From Rubrivivax rivuli (GTDB taxonomy: Bacteria > Pseudomonadota > Gammaproteobacteria > Burkholderiales > Burkholderiaceae_C), in assembly GCF_004016505.1 (NCBI RefSeq), contig NZ_SACR01000006.1, positions 186,001 to 250,000 of the forward strand: 64,000 nt of DNA, written 5' to 3'. The notes under the pieces were generated by a model. That model searched no databases. It had not been told where the DNA came from and saw only the letters and a list, made by a program, of their open reading frames with translations. This document shows, in pieces, positions 26,340-36,189 of the stretch (position 1 is the stretch's first letter; the number at the start of each line of letters is the position of its first letter). The position numbers were made by a program, and so were the translations under genes.

Positions 26340-27112
26340 GGCACCACATTAAGCGCAGAGGTCCTCGGCTGCAACACTGATGCACTTCACGCCCGCAGAC
26401 CCAAACACGCCACGAAGCTGCCCTTCACGCGCACCCGATCCTCGCCAGGACGACCAGTTCAAGGACGCCGACAACAGCGGCCTTTCGATTTGACGAGGGT
26501 CGAACAGCCGGTCCGGCGAGGCGCAACGCGCCAACGTCGAGGACGCGATGTTCGGGTACCCCATGTTCAAGACGACGCCCTTCGAGCTGATGAACGCGCT
26601 CGACCATGCCTCGTCGGGGGTCCTCCCACGCGGCCTGGAGTGGGCGGCGGTGCAGAAGCGCTACCGGTTGAAGAAGGACGACCACTTCGAGGGCCACTTC
26701 CACGGCAAAGTGCGGCTCGATCGCGACGTCGCGGTGCTGCGCATCCGCAAGCGCGCGCTGGCTTCGATCAAGCTCGGTCCGATGCTGTTGGCTGCCGAGA
26801 AGTTCGCGCGGCGCGCGAGGTGTCGGAAGCCGGCCGGCAGGAGCGGGAGAGGCCTGGCCAGTGCCAGTCACGGCAGGAGGATGAAGTCCAGGAACCGAGC
26901 GCAGGCGCTTCATCAGACGCCCTGCTGCTGGCATAGACCTGCTCGACGAACCTGGCGGCGGCGAGCCTCAGCAGCCGACAGCAGACCGAATCCAACCAAT
27001 CCTCAGGTGACGGGCTCAGGAGCAAGCCCCGGGGTGACTGGTCGGTGTGGTGAAGGCGACATCGCGGATGAACAAGGCAGACTCCCCTTCCAGGCTTTGC
27101 CAGGAAGACCCT
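26340..27112. other. Gene-poor stretch with coding debris
   Basis: No gene can be supported across these 770 bases. A rightward frame at about 26548-26830 reads like degraded coding sequence (FGYPMFKTTPFELMNAL, then HFEGHFHGKVRLDRDVAV and LRIRKRALASIKLGPMLLAA), but the frame changes near 26500 and no family is recognised. It is probably decayed accessory DNA. Confidence 0.4.
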
Positions 27113-28804
27113 TCACAGTTCGACCCAGTTCGAAATACTGTCAGCGGCGATCGTCACGTTCGTCTTCGTCAGGATGACGCGGACCTTGTTGTTGGGCATC
27201 GCCCTGATTCTGCGCTCGACGGTGTATCGGCTGTTCGGGATGGCCACCCATGCGGCGGTTCCGACCTTGATTTCGTAGACCTGATCGAAGGTCACGACGA
27301 GATCCGCCGCACCGCGATAGTTGACGAATGCGGGCTTGAACAGCCCGGTGGCGCCGTGGTTGTCTTCGGCCTCGTCGGCCGTGCCGGGCGTGACGGCTGC
27401 ATTTCCCACGCCGTAGTGCTGCCCCGCCACCCGGTAGTTCTCCAGCGGTTGCGGGTCGATGATGTAAGGCAGCACGGCAGGCGAAGGCGTCGGCCACGAC
27501 ACGTGCTCGCGGATCTGGATATGTCCGAGGTCGGCCCGGTCGTTGGTGTCGCTGTCCCAATGCAGTTTGTGCTTGATGCCGCCGTTCGGGCTGGCCTGGA
27601 GCAGTTTCGTCCGGAAGTTGATCAGGGTCCCAATCCGGCCCGGAGACACCCGCTGACCTGCCGGCAAGATCGTCACGTTGAAACGACGGAGGATCGGATC
27701 GATCAAGGTGGCGAGCGACGAACCGTCCCCGTGCTTGACGTTCATCAGCCCGAGGACTTGGTCGGCCATGTTGCAGATGACCGTTCCCGAGTCGCCTTGA
27801 ACTTGGAACCCGACGTTCGGATGCGCGTCGGCAGGAACACGAATGATCTTGACGTTGCTGACAGTCGTTGCCGCCGCGCCGCCCATGTCCGTGCGCTGGG
27901 CGGTGATCGCCGTCGCATCGCTGATCTTGCCCAGGCGATACCCGGTTGAAGCGCCGTGTTTCTTGATCAGCATGTCATCGGCGACGTTCACCGAATGCCC
28001 GCTGATGTTGAATGCATTGGGGCCGGTCGTGCGGTTGTCGACCACGATTCCGCGGCGAACCCGGGCAATGGCCGCGTCAAGGGTCTTTTCGCCGTCGACG
28101 TAGTCGGCAACGACGTCGTGATACGACCCCCCGACGAGGTGAGCCGGCTGAAGGATCTCGTTGTCGCCCATTGACCCGAACTTCGCGCTCTGCTTCAGCA
28201 CGTGGTAATTCGACAGAATGAATATCTCGCCATTGCGTTCGACGAAGCAGCCCAGGGTGCCCGGCCCGGCTTCACCCCGCTGTCCAATGGCGCATCCGAC
28301 CATGAGTGGGCGGTATTTGTTGCGGTCCCAGCCCGCCCAGGCCACTTCATTGATCGTCTGCTTGATGCTGGCAACCTGGGCATCCGTGTTCTCAAGTTCG
28401 CGCTTGAGGCGCACGTCCAGGATGCCGATGGCAACCCCGTCCCAGGTCAGGCCCCGGGCTATCTCGTTGGTGGTGGCGATCGCGCTGGCCAGTGCGGCGT
28501 CGAAAGGTTGCGTCGAACGCATCGTGAAGACAAAGATCAGGCCGCGAAGGTATTTGCGGCAGGTCTTTTCATTCTCGTGGGCCAGATTGGCATCAATGCG
28601 GGCTTGTCCCCGGACGAGCAATCCCGGCGACGGGTTCGTGTAGTTGCCCCGGCCCATGGCTTCGCTGAGCGCCTTGCGCTGCCGATCGGGTAGGTTGTCG
28701 TAGGCCGCGAGCAGTGCCCGGGTCTTCGCACCGTCGGAGCGGTTGGCCTGCTCGACGCCCTCCATCACGGCCGCGGTCTTGCCGACTCTGTCGAATTTGG
28801 GCAT
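27113..28804 (-). CDS. Trypsin-like serine protease without signal peptide
   Basis: 563 residues from ATG 28804 (MPKFDRVGKTAAVMEG). Residues 1-160 are a helical, charged domain of unknown type. Residues 175-400 carry a chymotrypsin-fold protease: His201 in ILSNYHVL, Asp243 in TLDAAIARV and Ser339 in VQGDSGTVI, a full triad. The last 110 residues form an additional beta-rich domain. With no signal peptide or membrane segment the enzyme is expected in the cytoplasm, unusual for bacterial S1 proteases, which are mostly exported. The neighbouring 469-residue gene is 773 bases away. Confidence 0.8.
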   Translation of the reverse strand: MPKFDRVGKTAAVMEGVEQANRSDGAKTRALLAAYDNLPDRQRKALSEAMGRGNYTNPSPGLLVRGQARIDANLAHENEKTCRKYLRGLIFVFTMRSTQPFDAALASAIATTNEIARGLTWDGVAIGILDVRLKRELENTDAQVASIKQTINEVAWAGWDRNKYRPLMVGCAIGQRGEAGPGTLGCFVERNGEIFILSNYHVLKQSAKFGSMGDNEILQPAHLVGGSYHDVVADYVDGEKTLDAAIARVRRGIVVDNRTTGPNAFNISGHSVNVADDMLIKKHGASTGYRLGKISDATAITAQRTDMGGAAATTVSNVKIIRVPADAHPNVGFQVQGDSGTVICNMADQVLGLMNVKHGDGSSLATLIDPILRRFNVTILPAGQRVSPGRIGTLINFRTKLLQASPNGGIKHKLHWDSDTNDRADLGHIQIREHVSWPTPSPAVLPYIIDPQPLENYRVAGQHYGVGNAAVTPGTADEAEDNHGATGLFKPAFVNYRGAADLVVTFDQVYEIKVGTAAWVAIPNSRYTVERRIRAMPNNKVRVILTKTNVTIAADSISNWVEL

Positions 28805-29396
28805 CGTTTCCCTCCAACCACGTCGATCGCCGACCTTGCCAATCTTAGCGACGGTCAAGACCGGCGCGATGGGGAAACCCTGCATCGACGGGCCTGCGCC
28901 TGAGCGGGGATGGCGTGGTGGACCGGGTGCGCTGCCGGCGGGGCCAAGGGTCATCCAGCGCGCGACGGTGAGGCGAGCAACTGATCGCGGGCCAGGTCCG
29001 ATGCAACTGATGCTTCGGCAGGCGCCCCGGCATCCGGCTGGTCGTCCCAATCGTCGCTTTCCTCCTCGTCGTCGGCGTCCAGACGCCCGGAGCGTCCGTC
29101 GACGGCACCGGCAGCGGGGCAGTCTTCAGATCCGCCCGAGGCATGGCCGCGAGCCCGTGCTCCGCCACGAAGGCCAGGACGGTCGTTGCGAGGGTCGTCG
29201 CAGCGGGCTGCGGATACCCGAGGCAGTTCTCGCGCTCGCTCGGGACATCGGCCGCATTTCGGAGTCAGACTTGCTTGGCAAGGCCACGACTGGGCGCGCG
29301 GGCCGACCAACCGGTCATGGCCGATTGCCGTCACCGACCCGTGGCCGCATGGTGGCAGCCCGTTTGGTCGTGCGGCCCGCCATCCAGGCAGGAACG
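28805..29396. other. Gene-poor stretch upstream of the protease gene
   Basis: No convincing gene. Leftward frames between 28950 and 29270 contain short coding-like pieces (TLATTVLAFVAEHGLAAMPR, then an acidic DADDEEESDDWDD in another frame), consistent with a decayed gene broken by frameshifts. The promoter of the protease gene should lie just after 28805, but no clear hexamers are seen. Confidence 0.35.
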
Positions 29397-30083
29397 CTAG
29401 AAGCCCGCCGGCAAAGCCAGCGCGCCCTGCCGCGCATCGGGCACGGCCTGCCAGGGCAGCACGCCCAGCAGCGGCGCGCCCAGGCGGGCTTGCAGCGTGG
29501 CGATGTTCTCGTCGGCGCAGGCCATTTCGGGGTCGATGCGGTTGGCCACCCAGCCCGCCAGTTGCAGGCCATCGGCGCGGATGGCCTCGGCCGTCAGCAG
29601 CGCGTGGTTCAGGCAGCCCAGGCGCAGGCCCACCACCAGCACCACGGGCGCCTGCAGCGCACGCGCCAGGTCGCTGAGGTATTCGCTCTCGTTCAGCGGC
29701 ACGCGCCAGCCGCCGGCGCCTTCCACCAGCACCACGTCGGCGTGCGCACACAGTGCCGTGTGCGCCGCCTGCAACTCGGCCACGCTCACGCGGCGGCCGG
29801 CGCGCTCGGCCGCCAGGTGCGGCGAGAGCGGGTCGGGCAGTTGCACGGGGTTGTCGAGATCGTCAGGCACGGCCACGCTGCTGGCGGCGCGCAGCGCCAT
29901 CGCGTCTTCACTCACCCAGCGGCCTTCGTGTGGCACCAGGCCGGCGGCCACGGGCTTCATGCCCACCACGCGGGCATGGCGGCGCGCCAGCATGTGCAGC
30001 AGCACGGCGCTGGCGTGGGTCTTGCCGACGCCGGTGTCGGTGCCGGTGATGAAGAGGCTGCGGGTCAGGGTTTCAGACGCCAT
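29397..30083 (-). CDS. bioD: Dethiobiotin synthetase
   Basis: 228 residues. P-loop LFITGTDTGVGKTHASAVLL at the N-terminus, KPVAAG, and the VLVEGAGGWRVPLNE segment are diagnostic of BioD, which closes the ureido ring of dethiobiotin from DAPA, CO2 and ATP in the cytoplasm. The start overlaps the end of bioA by 11 bases, so both are translated from one mRNA. Confidence 0.95.
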   Translation of the reverse strand: MASETLTRSLFITGTDTGVGKTHASAVLLHMLARRHARVVGMKPVAAGLVPHEGRWVSEDAMALRAASSVAVPDDLDNPVQLPDPLSPHLAAERAGRRVSVAELQAAHTALCAHADVVLVEGAGGWRVPLNESEYLSDLARALQAPVVLVVGLRLGCLNHALLTAEAIRADGLQLAGWVANRIDPEMACADENIATLQARLGAPLLGVLPWQAVPDARQGALALPAGF

Positions 30084-31455
30084 CACGGATCTCGCCTCGG
30101 GACAAAGCGGCCGCTGGGGCCGCGGGTTCATCGTTCAGCGTGGCCTGCAGCGCGGCCAGCGCGCCGCGCGCGAGGTGCTCGCCCTCGGCCTCGTCGATGA
30201 CGTAGGGCGGCATCGCATAGATCGTGTGGCCGATGGGCCGCAGCACCACGCCCTGCGCCAGCGCGTGGCGCGCATAGCGCCGCGCAAAGTCGGGCAGGTG
30301 GTTGGGCACGTCCCACGCGAAGATCAGCCCGCACTGGCGCACGTGCTGCACACGCGGATGGGTGTTCAGCCCTTCGAACTGCGCCGCCAGGCGCGCCGCG
30401 GTGGCGCGGTTGGCGTTGATCGCATTGGTCTGCTCGAAGAGTTCCAGCGTGGCCAGCGCGGCACGGCAGGCCAGCGGGTTGCCGGTGTAGCTGTGCGAAT
30501 GCAGGAAGCCGCGCGCGACCTCGTCGTCGTAGAAGGCGGCATACACCGCATCGGTGCACAGCACGGCCGAGAGCGCCATCGTGCCGCCCGTCAGGCCCTT
30601 GCTCAGGCACAGGAAGTCGGGGCGGATGCCGGCCTGCTGGTGCGCGAACATCGTGCCCGTACGGCCGAAGCCCACCGCAATCTCGTCCAGCACCAGGTGC
30701 ACGTCGAAACGTGTGCACAGCGCGCGCAGGCGCTGCAGGTAGTGCGGGTGGTGCATGGCCATGCCGCTGGCGCACTGCACCAGCGGCTCGGCGATCACCG
30801 CGGCGGTGTCTTCGTGGTGCTCGGCCAGCCAGTCTTCCAGCACTTGGGCGGCGCGCTCGGCCACGGCCTGCGCGTCTTCGCCAGGTGCTGCGCCGCGTGC
30901 ATCGGGGCTGGGCACGGTGGCAGCCAGGCGCAGCAGCGGCGCGTAGGCCTCGCGGAAGAGCGCGATGTCGGTGACGGCCAGCGCGCCCACGGTCTCGCCG
31001 TGGTAACCGCCGGCCACGCCGACAAAACGGCTCTTGCGCGGGCGCCCCGCGTTGCGCCAGAAATGCGCGCTCATCTTGAGCGCGATCTCGGTGGCCGAGG
31101 CGCCATCGCTGCCGTAGAAGGCATGGCCCAGGCCGGTGAGGGCCGCCAGCTTCTCGCTGAGCTCCACCACCGGCGCGTGCGTGAAGCCGGCGAGCATGAC
31201 GTGGTCCAGCCGTTGCAGCTGGTCCACCAGCGCGGCGCGGATGTGCGGGTGGTTGTGGCCGAAGAGATTGACCCACCAGCTGCTGATGCCGTCGAGATAA
31301 CGCGCACCGTCGGCATCGTGCAGCCACACGCCTTCGGCGCGCGCGATGGGCAGCAGCGGCTGCGCGCCACCCTCGGGCGCATGCAGGCGCATCTGCGTGC
31401 AGGGGTGCCACACCGCAGCCAGGCTGCGTTGGCGCCAGTCGTCGTTCAAGGTCAT
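30073..31455 (-). CDS. bioA: Adenosylmethionine-8-amino-7-oxononanoate aminotransferase
   Basis: 460 residues of the class-III PLP aminotransferase family. The start WHPCTQM is characteristic of BioA; the PLP lysine is in CLSKGLTGGT, and FYGSDGASATEIALKM is the cofactor-binding segment. It converts KAPA to DAPA using S-adenosylmethionine in biotin synthesis. First gene of a bioA-bioD operon, divergent from aroG with 98 bases between starts. Confidence 0.95.
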   Translation of the reverse strand: MTLNDDWRQRSLAAVWHPCTQMRLHAPEGGAQPLLPIARAEGVWLHDADGARYLDGISSWWVNLFGHNHPHIRAALVDQLQRLDHVMLAGFTHAPVVELSEKLAALTGLGHAFYGSDGASATEIALKMSAHFWRNAGRPRKSRFVGVAGGYHGETVGALAVTDIALFREAYAPLLRLAATVPSPDARGAAPGEDAQAVAERAAQVLEDWLAEHHEDTAAVIAEPLVQCASGMAMHHPHYLQRLRALCTRFDVHLVLDEIAVGFGRTGTMFAHQQAGIRPDFLCLSKGLTGGTMALSAVLCTDAVYAAFYDDEVARGFLHSHSYTGNPLACRAALATLELFEQTNAINANRATAARLAAQFEGLNTHPRVQHVRQCGLIFAWDVPNHLPDFARRYARHALAQGVVLRPIGHTIYAMPPYVIDEAEGEHLARGALAALQATLNDEPAAPAAALSRGEIRDGV

Positions 31456-31553
31456 TGGGGGGCTCTGCGGCCGGGCACGGGCCCGGCGGGGCGCGATTGT
31501 GCCGCCGGCCCGCGCCGGCCCCGGTGCCTTGCAGGGCTTGCCACAATCCCGGC

Positions 31554-32648
31554 ATGACCTCGACCCGCACCGATACGCGCCCCAGCACCCGCGACAGCAC
31601 CCGCACCGACGACACCCGCATCGACGCCGTGCGCCCGCTCATCACCCCGGCGCTGCTGCTGGAGAAGCTGCCCGCCAGCGACGCCACGCTCCTGCAGGTG
31701 GAGCGCCACCGCGCCGAGATCGCGCGCGTGCTCGACGGCCACGACGACCGGCTGCTGATGATCGTCGGCCCCTGTTCCATCCACGACCACGGCCAGGCCC
31801 TGGCCTATGCCGAACGCCTGCAGGCCGCCGCCACGCCGCTGGCCGACGCGCTGCTGGTGGTGATGCGCACCTACTTCGAGAAGCCCCGCACCACGGTGGG
31901 CTGGAAGGGTTACATCAACGACCCGCACCTCGACGGCAGCTTCGCCATCAACGAAGGCCTGGAGCGTGCGCGCCGCCTGCTGCTGGCCATCGTCGAACGC
32001 GGCCTGCCCGTGGGCACCGAATTCCTCGACCTGCTGAGCCCGCAGTTCATCAGCGATCTGGTGGCCTGGGGCGCCATCGGCGCGCGCACCACCGAGAGCC
32101 AGAGCCACCGCCAGCTGGCCTCAGGGCTGAGCTGCCCGGTGGGCTTCAAGAACGGCACCGATGGCGGCGTGAAGGTGGCGGTGGACGCCATCGTCGCGGC
32201 GGCCGCGCCGCACGCCTTCATGGGCATGACGAAGATGGGCCAGGCCGCCATCTTCGAGACCCACGGCAACGCCGACTGCCACGTCATCCTGCGCGGCGGC
32301 AAGCGGCCGAACTACGACACCGAATCGGTGGCCGCGGCCTGCGACAGCCTGCAAGCCGCCGGCCTGCGCGGGCACGTGATGGTGGATGTCTCGCACGGCA
32401 ACAGCGAGAAGCAGCACCGGCGCCAGATTCAGATCACGCAAGAGATCGCGCAGCGTATCGCCGCCGGCGAGCAGGGCATCAGCGGCGTGATGATCGAAAG
32501 CCACCTGAACGAAGGCCAGCAGCAGCTGCAACCTGGGCAGCCGCTGCGCGAGGGCGTGTCCATCACCGATGCCTGCATCGGCTGGGACGACACGGCGGCC
32601 TTGCTGCAGCAACTGGCCGGCGCGGTGCGCCAGCGCCGCGGCCGCTGA
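31554..32648 (+). CDS. aroG: 3-deoxy-7-phosphoheptulonate (DAHP) synthase, class I
   Basis: 364 residues. Class I-alpha DAHP synthase motifs are clear: LLMIVGPCSIHD, MRTYFEKPRTTVGWKGYINDP, and VMIESHLNEG. It condenses phosphoenolpyruvate and erythrose 4-phosphate at the entry to aromatic amino acid synthesis. The first 20 residues are rich in Thr, Arg and Asp and vary in the family. Feedback type (Phe, Tyr or Trp) cannot be told by eye. Confidence 0.94.
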   Translation: MTSTRTDTRPSTRDSTRTDDTRIDAVRPLITPALLLEKLPASDATLLQVERHRAEIARVLDGHDDRLLMIVGPCSIHDHGQALAYAERLQAAATPLADALLVVMRTYFEKPRTTVGWKGYINDPHLDGSFAINEGLERARRLLLAIVERGLPVGTEFLDLLSPQFISDLVAWGAIGARTTESQSHRQLASGLSCPVGFKNGTDGGVKVAVDAIVAAAAPHAFMGMTKMGQAAIFETHGNADCHVILRGGKRPNYDTESVAAACDSLQAAGLRGHVMVDVSHGNSEKQHRRQIQITQEIAQRIAAGEQGISGVMIESHLNEGQQQLQPGQPLREGVSITDACIGWDDTAALLQQLAGAVRQRRGR

Positions 32649-32656
32649 AAAGCGGC
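32641..32656. terminator. Possible terminator stem at the aroG end
   Basis: GCCGCT, GAAA, AGCGGC: a 6-bp stem with a GNRA loop that contains the aroG stop codon, between converging genes. No long T-tract follows. Confidence 0.3.
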
Positions 32657-32657
32657 G

Positions 32658-32972
32658 CTACTTCTTCGGCGTGGGCTTGCGGATGATGGTGCGCTGGAAC
32701 CAGGCCTCGTTCATGCGGCTCAAGAACTGCACGTTGATCGGGTAGCCCGACTTGTCGCCGATCACGGCCTCGCTGCCACAGCGCGGGCACAAGGCGGTCT
32801 GGTTGTCGACGGCCTTGGGGTCGTCGACGTTGTGCATGTCCAGCCCCGTCCAGGCCACGATCTCGTCGGCCGGGAACAGCTGCACGCAGCTGCAGCAGCC
32901 GCAAAGCTTGCTGCCCTGGATCTGGGCCCAGTTGTTGGAGACGGCGCGGTAGGCCGCAAGCAGTTCGTTCAT
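32658..32972 (-). CDS. Small zinc-ribbon-like cytoplasmic protein
   Basis: 104 residues from ATG 32972. Two Cys pairs, CGCCSC (about 24-29) and CPRCG (about 63-67), suggest a zinc ribbon. The WAQIQGSKLCGCCSC and GDKSGYPI segments are typical of a small conserved proteobacterial family of unknown function. Convergent with aroG. Confidence 0.7.
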   Translation of the reverse strand: MNELLAAYRAVSNNWAQIQGSKLCGCCSCVQLFPADEIVAWTGLDMHNVDDPKAVDNQTALCPRCGSEAVIGDKSGYPINVQFLSRMNEAWFQRTIIRKPTPKK

Positions 32973-33155
32973 GGTCAGCCCTCTGGCGCATTGGAATGGC
33001 CTGGCGCCCTGCCGCCCTGCGGCGGATGACAGGGGCGCTCGCCACCCGATGGTAGCCAGTCGCAGCCGAGTTCCGTCGTTTCGTCGCAGCCCGGTGGCAC
33101 GCACCGGCCGCAGGCCCTAAGGTCCACCCCGAACCGCCCCAGCCTTGGAGAGACC

Positions 33156-35339
33156 TTGAAGCCTGCCCCGATCACCGCCGCCTGCCTGAGCCTCATCGCG
33201 GGCCTCGCGGCCGCCCAGGGCACCCCGGGCGGCGCGCCCGGCGCCGAAGACACGCCCGCGCCGCGGCCGGGCGCGCGCATCGAGCGTGTCGAGATCACCG
33301 CCCGCCCGCAGACCGACACCGACCTGCGCCGCCGCGCCCCCGTGGCCAAGCAGATCTACGGCCGCGAGGAGATCGACAAGTACGGCGACACCAGCGTGGC
33401 CGACGTGCTCAAGCGCCTGCCGGGCGTCAACATCCAGGGCGGCGCACCGCGCATGCGCGGCCTGGGCTCGGGCTACACGCTCATCCTCATCAACGGCGAC
33501 CCGGCGCCGCCGGGCTTCCAGTTCGACCAGCTCAACCCGAATCAGATCGAGCGCATCGAGATCACGCGCGGCCCCACGGCCGACCAGAGCGCGCAGGCCG
33601 TGGCCGGCGCCATCAACATCATCCTGAAGGAAGCGCCCAAGGTCTCGCAGCGCGACCTGCGCCTGGGCCTGGCCTACAACGCCGTGCGGCCCACGCCCTC
33701 GGCCAGCTTCACCTATGGCGAGCGCCAGGGCGGGCTCTCGCTCTCGCTGCCGGTGTCGCTGTTCCAGTGGCGCGCCGTGAACCGCAGCGAGATCGAGCGC
33801 TTCACCGCCGGCAGCAACGGCCAGCCCTCGGCCGCCGTGCAGCAAAGCCGCAACGACAGCTGGGGCACGGGCATCAACACCTCGCCGCGCATCAACTGGA
33901 AGATCAGCGACGACGAATCGGCCTCGGCGCAGTTCTTCGCGCAGCGCGGCGAGTGGAACAACCGCCAGAGCTACACCAACCAGGTGCTGCTGGGTCAGCC
34001 CGCCCTGGACGCCAGCAACTTCTTCGAAGGCACCTGGCAGAACCTGCGCACCAACCTGCAGTGGAACAACCGCTTCAGCGAAAGCCAGCGCATCGAGCTC
34101 AAGGCCGGCGTGCAGCACAGCAAGAACACCTTCGACGGCCTGACGAGCGCACAGCGCCGCACCGTGGGCGACAACCGCGACCGCAGCATCACCCAAGGCG
34201 GCAAGTACGGCCAGTTCATCGGCGACAGCCACACGCTCTCGGCCGGCTGGGAACTGGAATGGCGCCAGCGCGACGAGACCCGCACCATCACCGAGAACGG
34301 CGCGCCGCAGCTGGTGGATTTCGAAGGCCAGCCCTTCCGCGCGCGCATCTCGCGCCAGGCCTTCTTCGTGCAGGACGAGTGGGAGATCTCGCCCCAGTGG
34401 GCCACCTACCTGGGCCTGCGCACCGAGCGCATCGAGACGCGCAGCCAGGGCACGGGTGACGCGGTGCGCAACATCAGCCGCGTGACCACGCCGCTCTGGC
34501 ACCTGACCTACAAGCTCGACCCCAAGGCGCGCGACATCATCCGCGCCAGCCTCACGCGCAGCTACAAGGCGCCCGAGCTCAGCGCGCTGGTGGCCCGGCC
34601 TTCGCTCAGCGGCCTGTTCACCGACACCACGCGCCCCAACACCCAGGCCTCGCCCGACCGGCGCGGCAACCCCGCGCTCAAGCCCGAACTGGCCACGGGC
34701 CTGGACATCGCCTATGAGAAGTACCTCACCGGCGGCGCGATGTTCAGCATCGGCGCCTTCCACCGCAGCGTGGAAGACCTGGTGCGCAGCGTCACCACGC
34801 TGGAAACGGTGCCCTGGGCCACCGTGCCGCGTTTCGTGACGACGCCGGTGAACTTCAGCAAGGCGCGCACCACGGGCCTGGAGTTCGAGATCAAGGGCCG
34901 CGCCGGTGAACTGCTGCCCAGCCTCTTCGATGCGAAGACCGCGCTGAACCTGCGCGCCTCGCTGAACTACTACCGCTCGCGCGTGGACGCGGTGCCGGGC
35001 CCCGACAACCGCCTCGACAACCAGCAGCCCTGGTCGGGCAACCTGGGCTTCGACTACCGCTTCGCGGCGCTGCCGCTCAGCGTGGGCAGCAGCCTGGCCT
35101 ACACGCCCGGCTACCGCACGCAGCAGACCAGCGTGCAGGCACTGGAGCAGACGCGCGTGCGCTCGCTCGATGCCTTTGCGCTGTGGAACTTCAGCCGCAC
35201 GGTGTCGGTGCGCCTGGGCGTGAACAACATCGCGCCGCTGGACAGTGCCACGCGCACCAGCTTCACCAGCGGCGACAGCAGCCGCACCACGCGCGAAGGG
35301 CGTGCCTTCTACAGCGCGAACCTGGAGATGAAGCTTTAG
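33156..35339 (+). CDS. TonB-dependent outer-membrane receptor
   Basis: 727 residues from a TTG at 33156 with GGAGAGA upstream. Signal peptide, a possible TonB box near IERVEITA (about 42-49), the plug domain (DTSVADVLKRLPGVNIQGG, IEITRGPTADQSAQAVAGAI), and a long 22-strand barrel ending in a C-terminal aromatic-type strand (YSANLEMKL). Substrate unknown; no transport or biosynthesis genes are adjacent. Confidence 0.92.
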   Translation: MKPAPITAACLSLIAGLAAAQGTPGGAPGAEDTPAPRPGARIERVEITARPQTDTDLRRRAPVAKQIYGREEIDKYGDTSVADVLKRLPGVNIQGGAPRMRGLGSGYTLILINGDPAPPGFQFDQLNPNQIERIEITRGPTADQSAQAVAGAINIILKEAPKVSQRDLRLGLAYNAVRPTPSASFTYGERQGGLSLSLPVSLFQWRAVNRSEIERFTAGSNGQPSAAVQQSRNDSWGTGINTSPRINWKISDDESASAQFFAQRGEWNNRQSYTNQVLLGQPALDASNFFEGTWQNLRTNLQWNNRFSESQRIELKAGVQHSKNTFDGLTSAQRRTVGDNRDRSITQGGKYGQFIGDSHTLSAGWELEWRQRDETRTITENGAPQLVDFEGQPFRARISRQAFFVQDEWEISPQWATYLGLRTERIETRSQGTGDAVRNISRVTTPLWHLTYKLDPKARDIIRASLTRSYKAPELSALVARPSLSGLFTDTTRPNTQASPDRRGNPALKPELATGLDIAYEKYLTGGAMFSIGAFHRSVEDLVRSVTTLETVPWATVPRFVTTPVNFSKARTTGLEFEIKGRAGELLPSLFDAKTALNLRASLNYYRSRVDAVPGPDNRLDNQQPWSGNLGFDYRFAALPLSVGSSLAYTPGYRTQQTSVQALEQTRVRSLDAFALWNFSRTVSVRLGVNNIAPLDSATRTSFTSGDSSRTTREGRAFYSANLEMKL

Positions 35340-35422
35340 TCCTCCTAAGCCCGATCTCGGGCCCCGCTTCATGCGCCCGCCGAGCGACCTGAACCTTCGC
35401 ACCACCCTGCGCGCGCTGGCGC

Positions 35423-35998
35423 TCACAGGGTGATGTGCAGTCCGAAGAGCAGGGCCCGGGCCTTGACGTGGGCGGCGACGCGCCCGTAGCTGTCATGGTT
35501 GAGCGTGAGGGTGAGCCGGGGCGAGGGCCGGTACTCCGCGCCCAGCCCCAGCATCACGGCGGTGCGGTCGCCCGTCAGAGTGCTGGTGGTGCTGGGACGG
35601 GTGGCGCCGCTCACCCGTCCTGCGGAAAGCCCGAGCCGGCCTTGCAGAAACAGCGATGGTGCGACGGCCAGCCGACCGCTTGCCGCCACGAACCAGGCCC
35701 GCGCAGAACGGCCCAGAGGCGGGCCCGCATCGCCCTGTCGGTCGACCTCGCTGAAAGACCCGAGCCGCACATGGCCGGCTTCCAAGCCCAACCGTTCATC
35801 GAAACGGTAGCCCAGGTAGAACTTGACGGCCAGGTCCTGAGAGTCGGCGACCTGCAGCACCGTCGACGGCATGCGCGCGAAGTGGCTGCGACCGACGTCC
35901 ACGCGCGCGTAGGCACCGACGACGCCGTCGTTGGGGGCCGCCACGGCGGCCGGGATCGCGGCGCAGAGCGCCAGCAAGCCAGGAAGGAATGGATGCAT
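35423..35998 (-). CDS. Outer-membrane beta-barrel protein
   Basis: 191 residues from ATG 35998. Signal peptide ending near AAVAA, then alternating hydrophobic strands typical of an eight-stranded OmpA/OmpX-type barrel (YLGYRFDERLGLEAGHVRLG, VMLGLGAEYRPSPRLTLTL) and a terminal strand ALLFGLHITL. No periplasmic OmpA domain. Convergent with the TonB receptor gene. Confidence 0.78.
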   Translation of the reverse strand: MHPFLPGLLALCAAIPAAVAAPNDGVVGAYARVDVGRSHFARMPSTVLQVADSQDLAVKFYLGYRFDERLGLEAGHVRLGSFSEVDRQGDAGPPLGRSARAWFVAASGRLAVAPSLFLQGRLGLSAGRVSGATRPSTTSTLTGDRTAVMLGLGAEYRPSPRLTLTLNHDSYGRVAAHVKARALLFGLHITL

Positions 35999-36189
35999 GG
36001 GGAGGTCAGAAGCCCCGTGAGGGGCATGAAAACGGCGGCCGCCACAAGGCGGCCGGCAGGTCCGCATCGCTGCCACGCCATCGCGCACGGGCGGCGTGCA
36101 GGTGCAGGTTCAGCGCCGTCTCATCTTGCCCAGGCCGGGGCGTTGGGGCACCTGCCTTTTGGAGCAAAGGCGGCCATGCAGGCGGTGGC

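Noticed and set aside
35348-35361. Terminator between the TonB receptor and barrel gene
   Set aside because: GCCCGA-TC-TCGGGC has only a 2-base loop and no T-tract; too weak to list as a feature.
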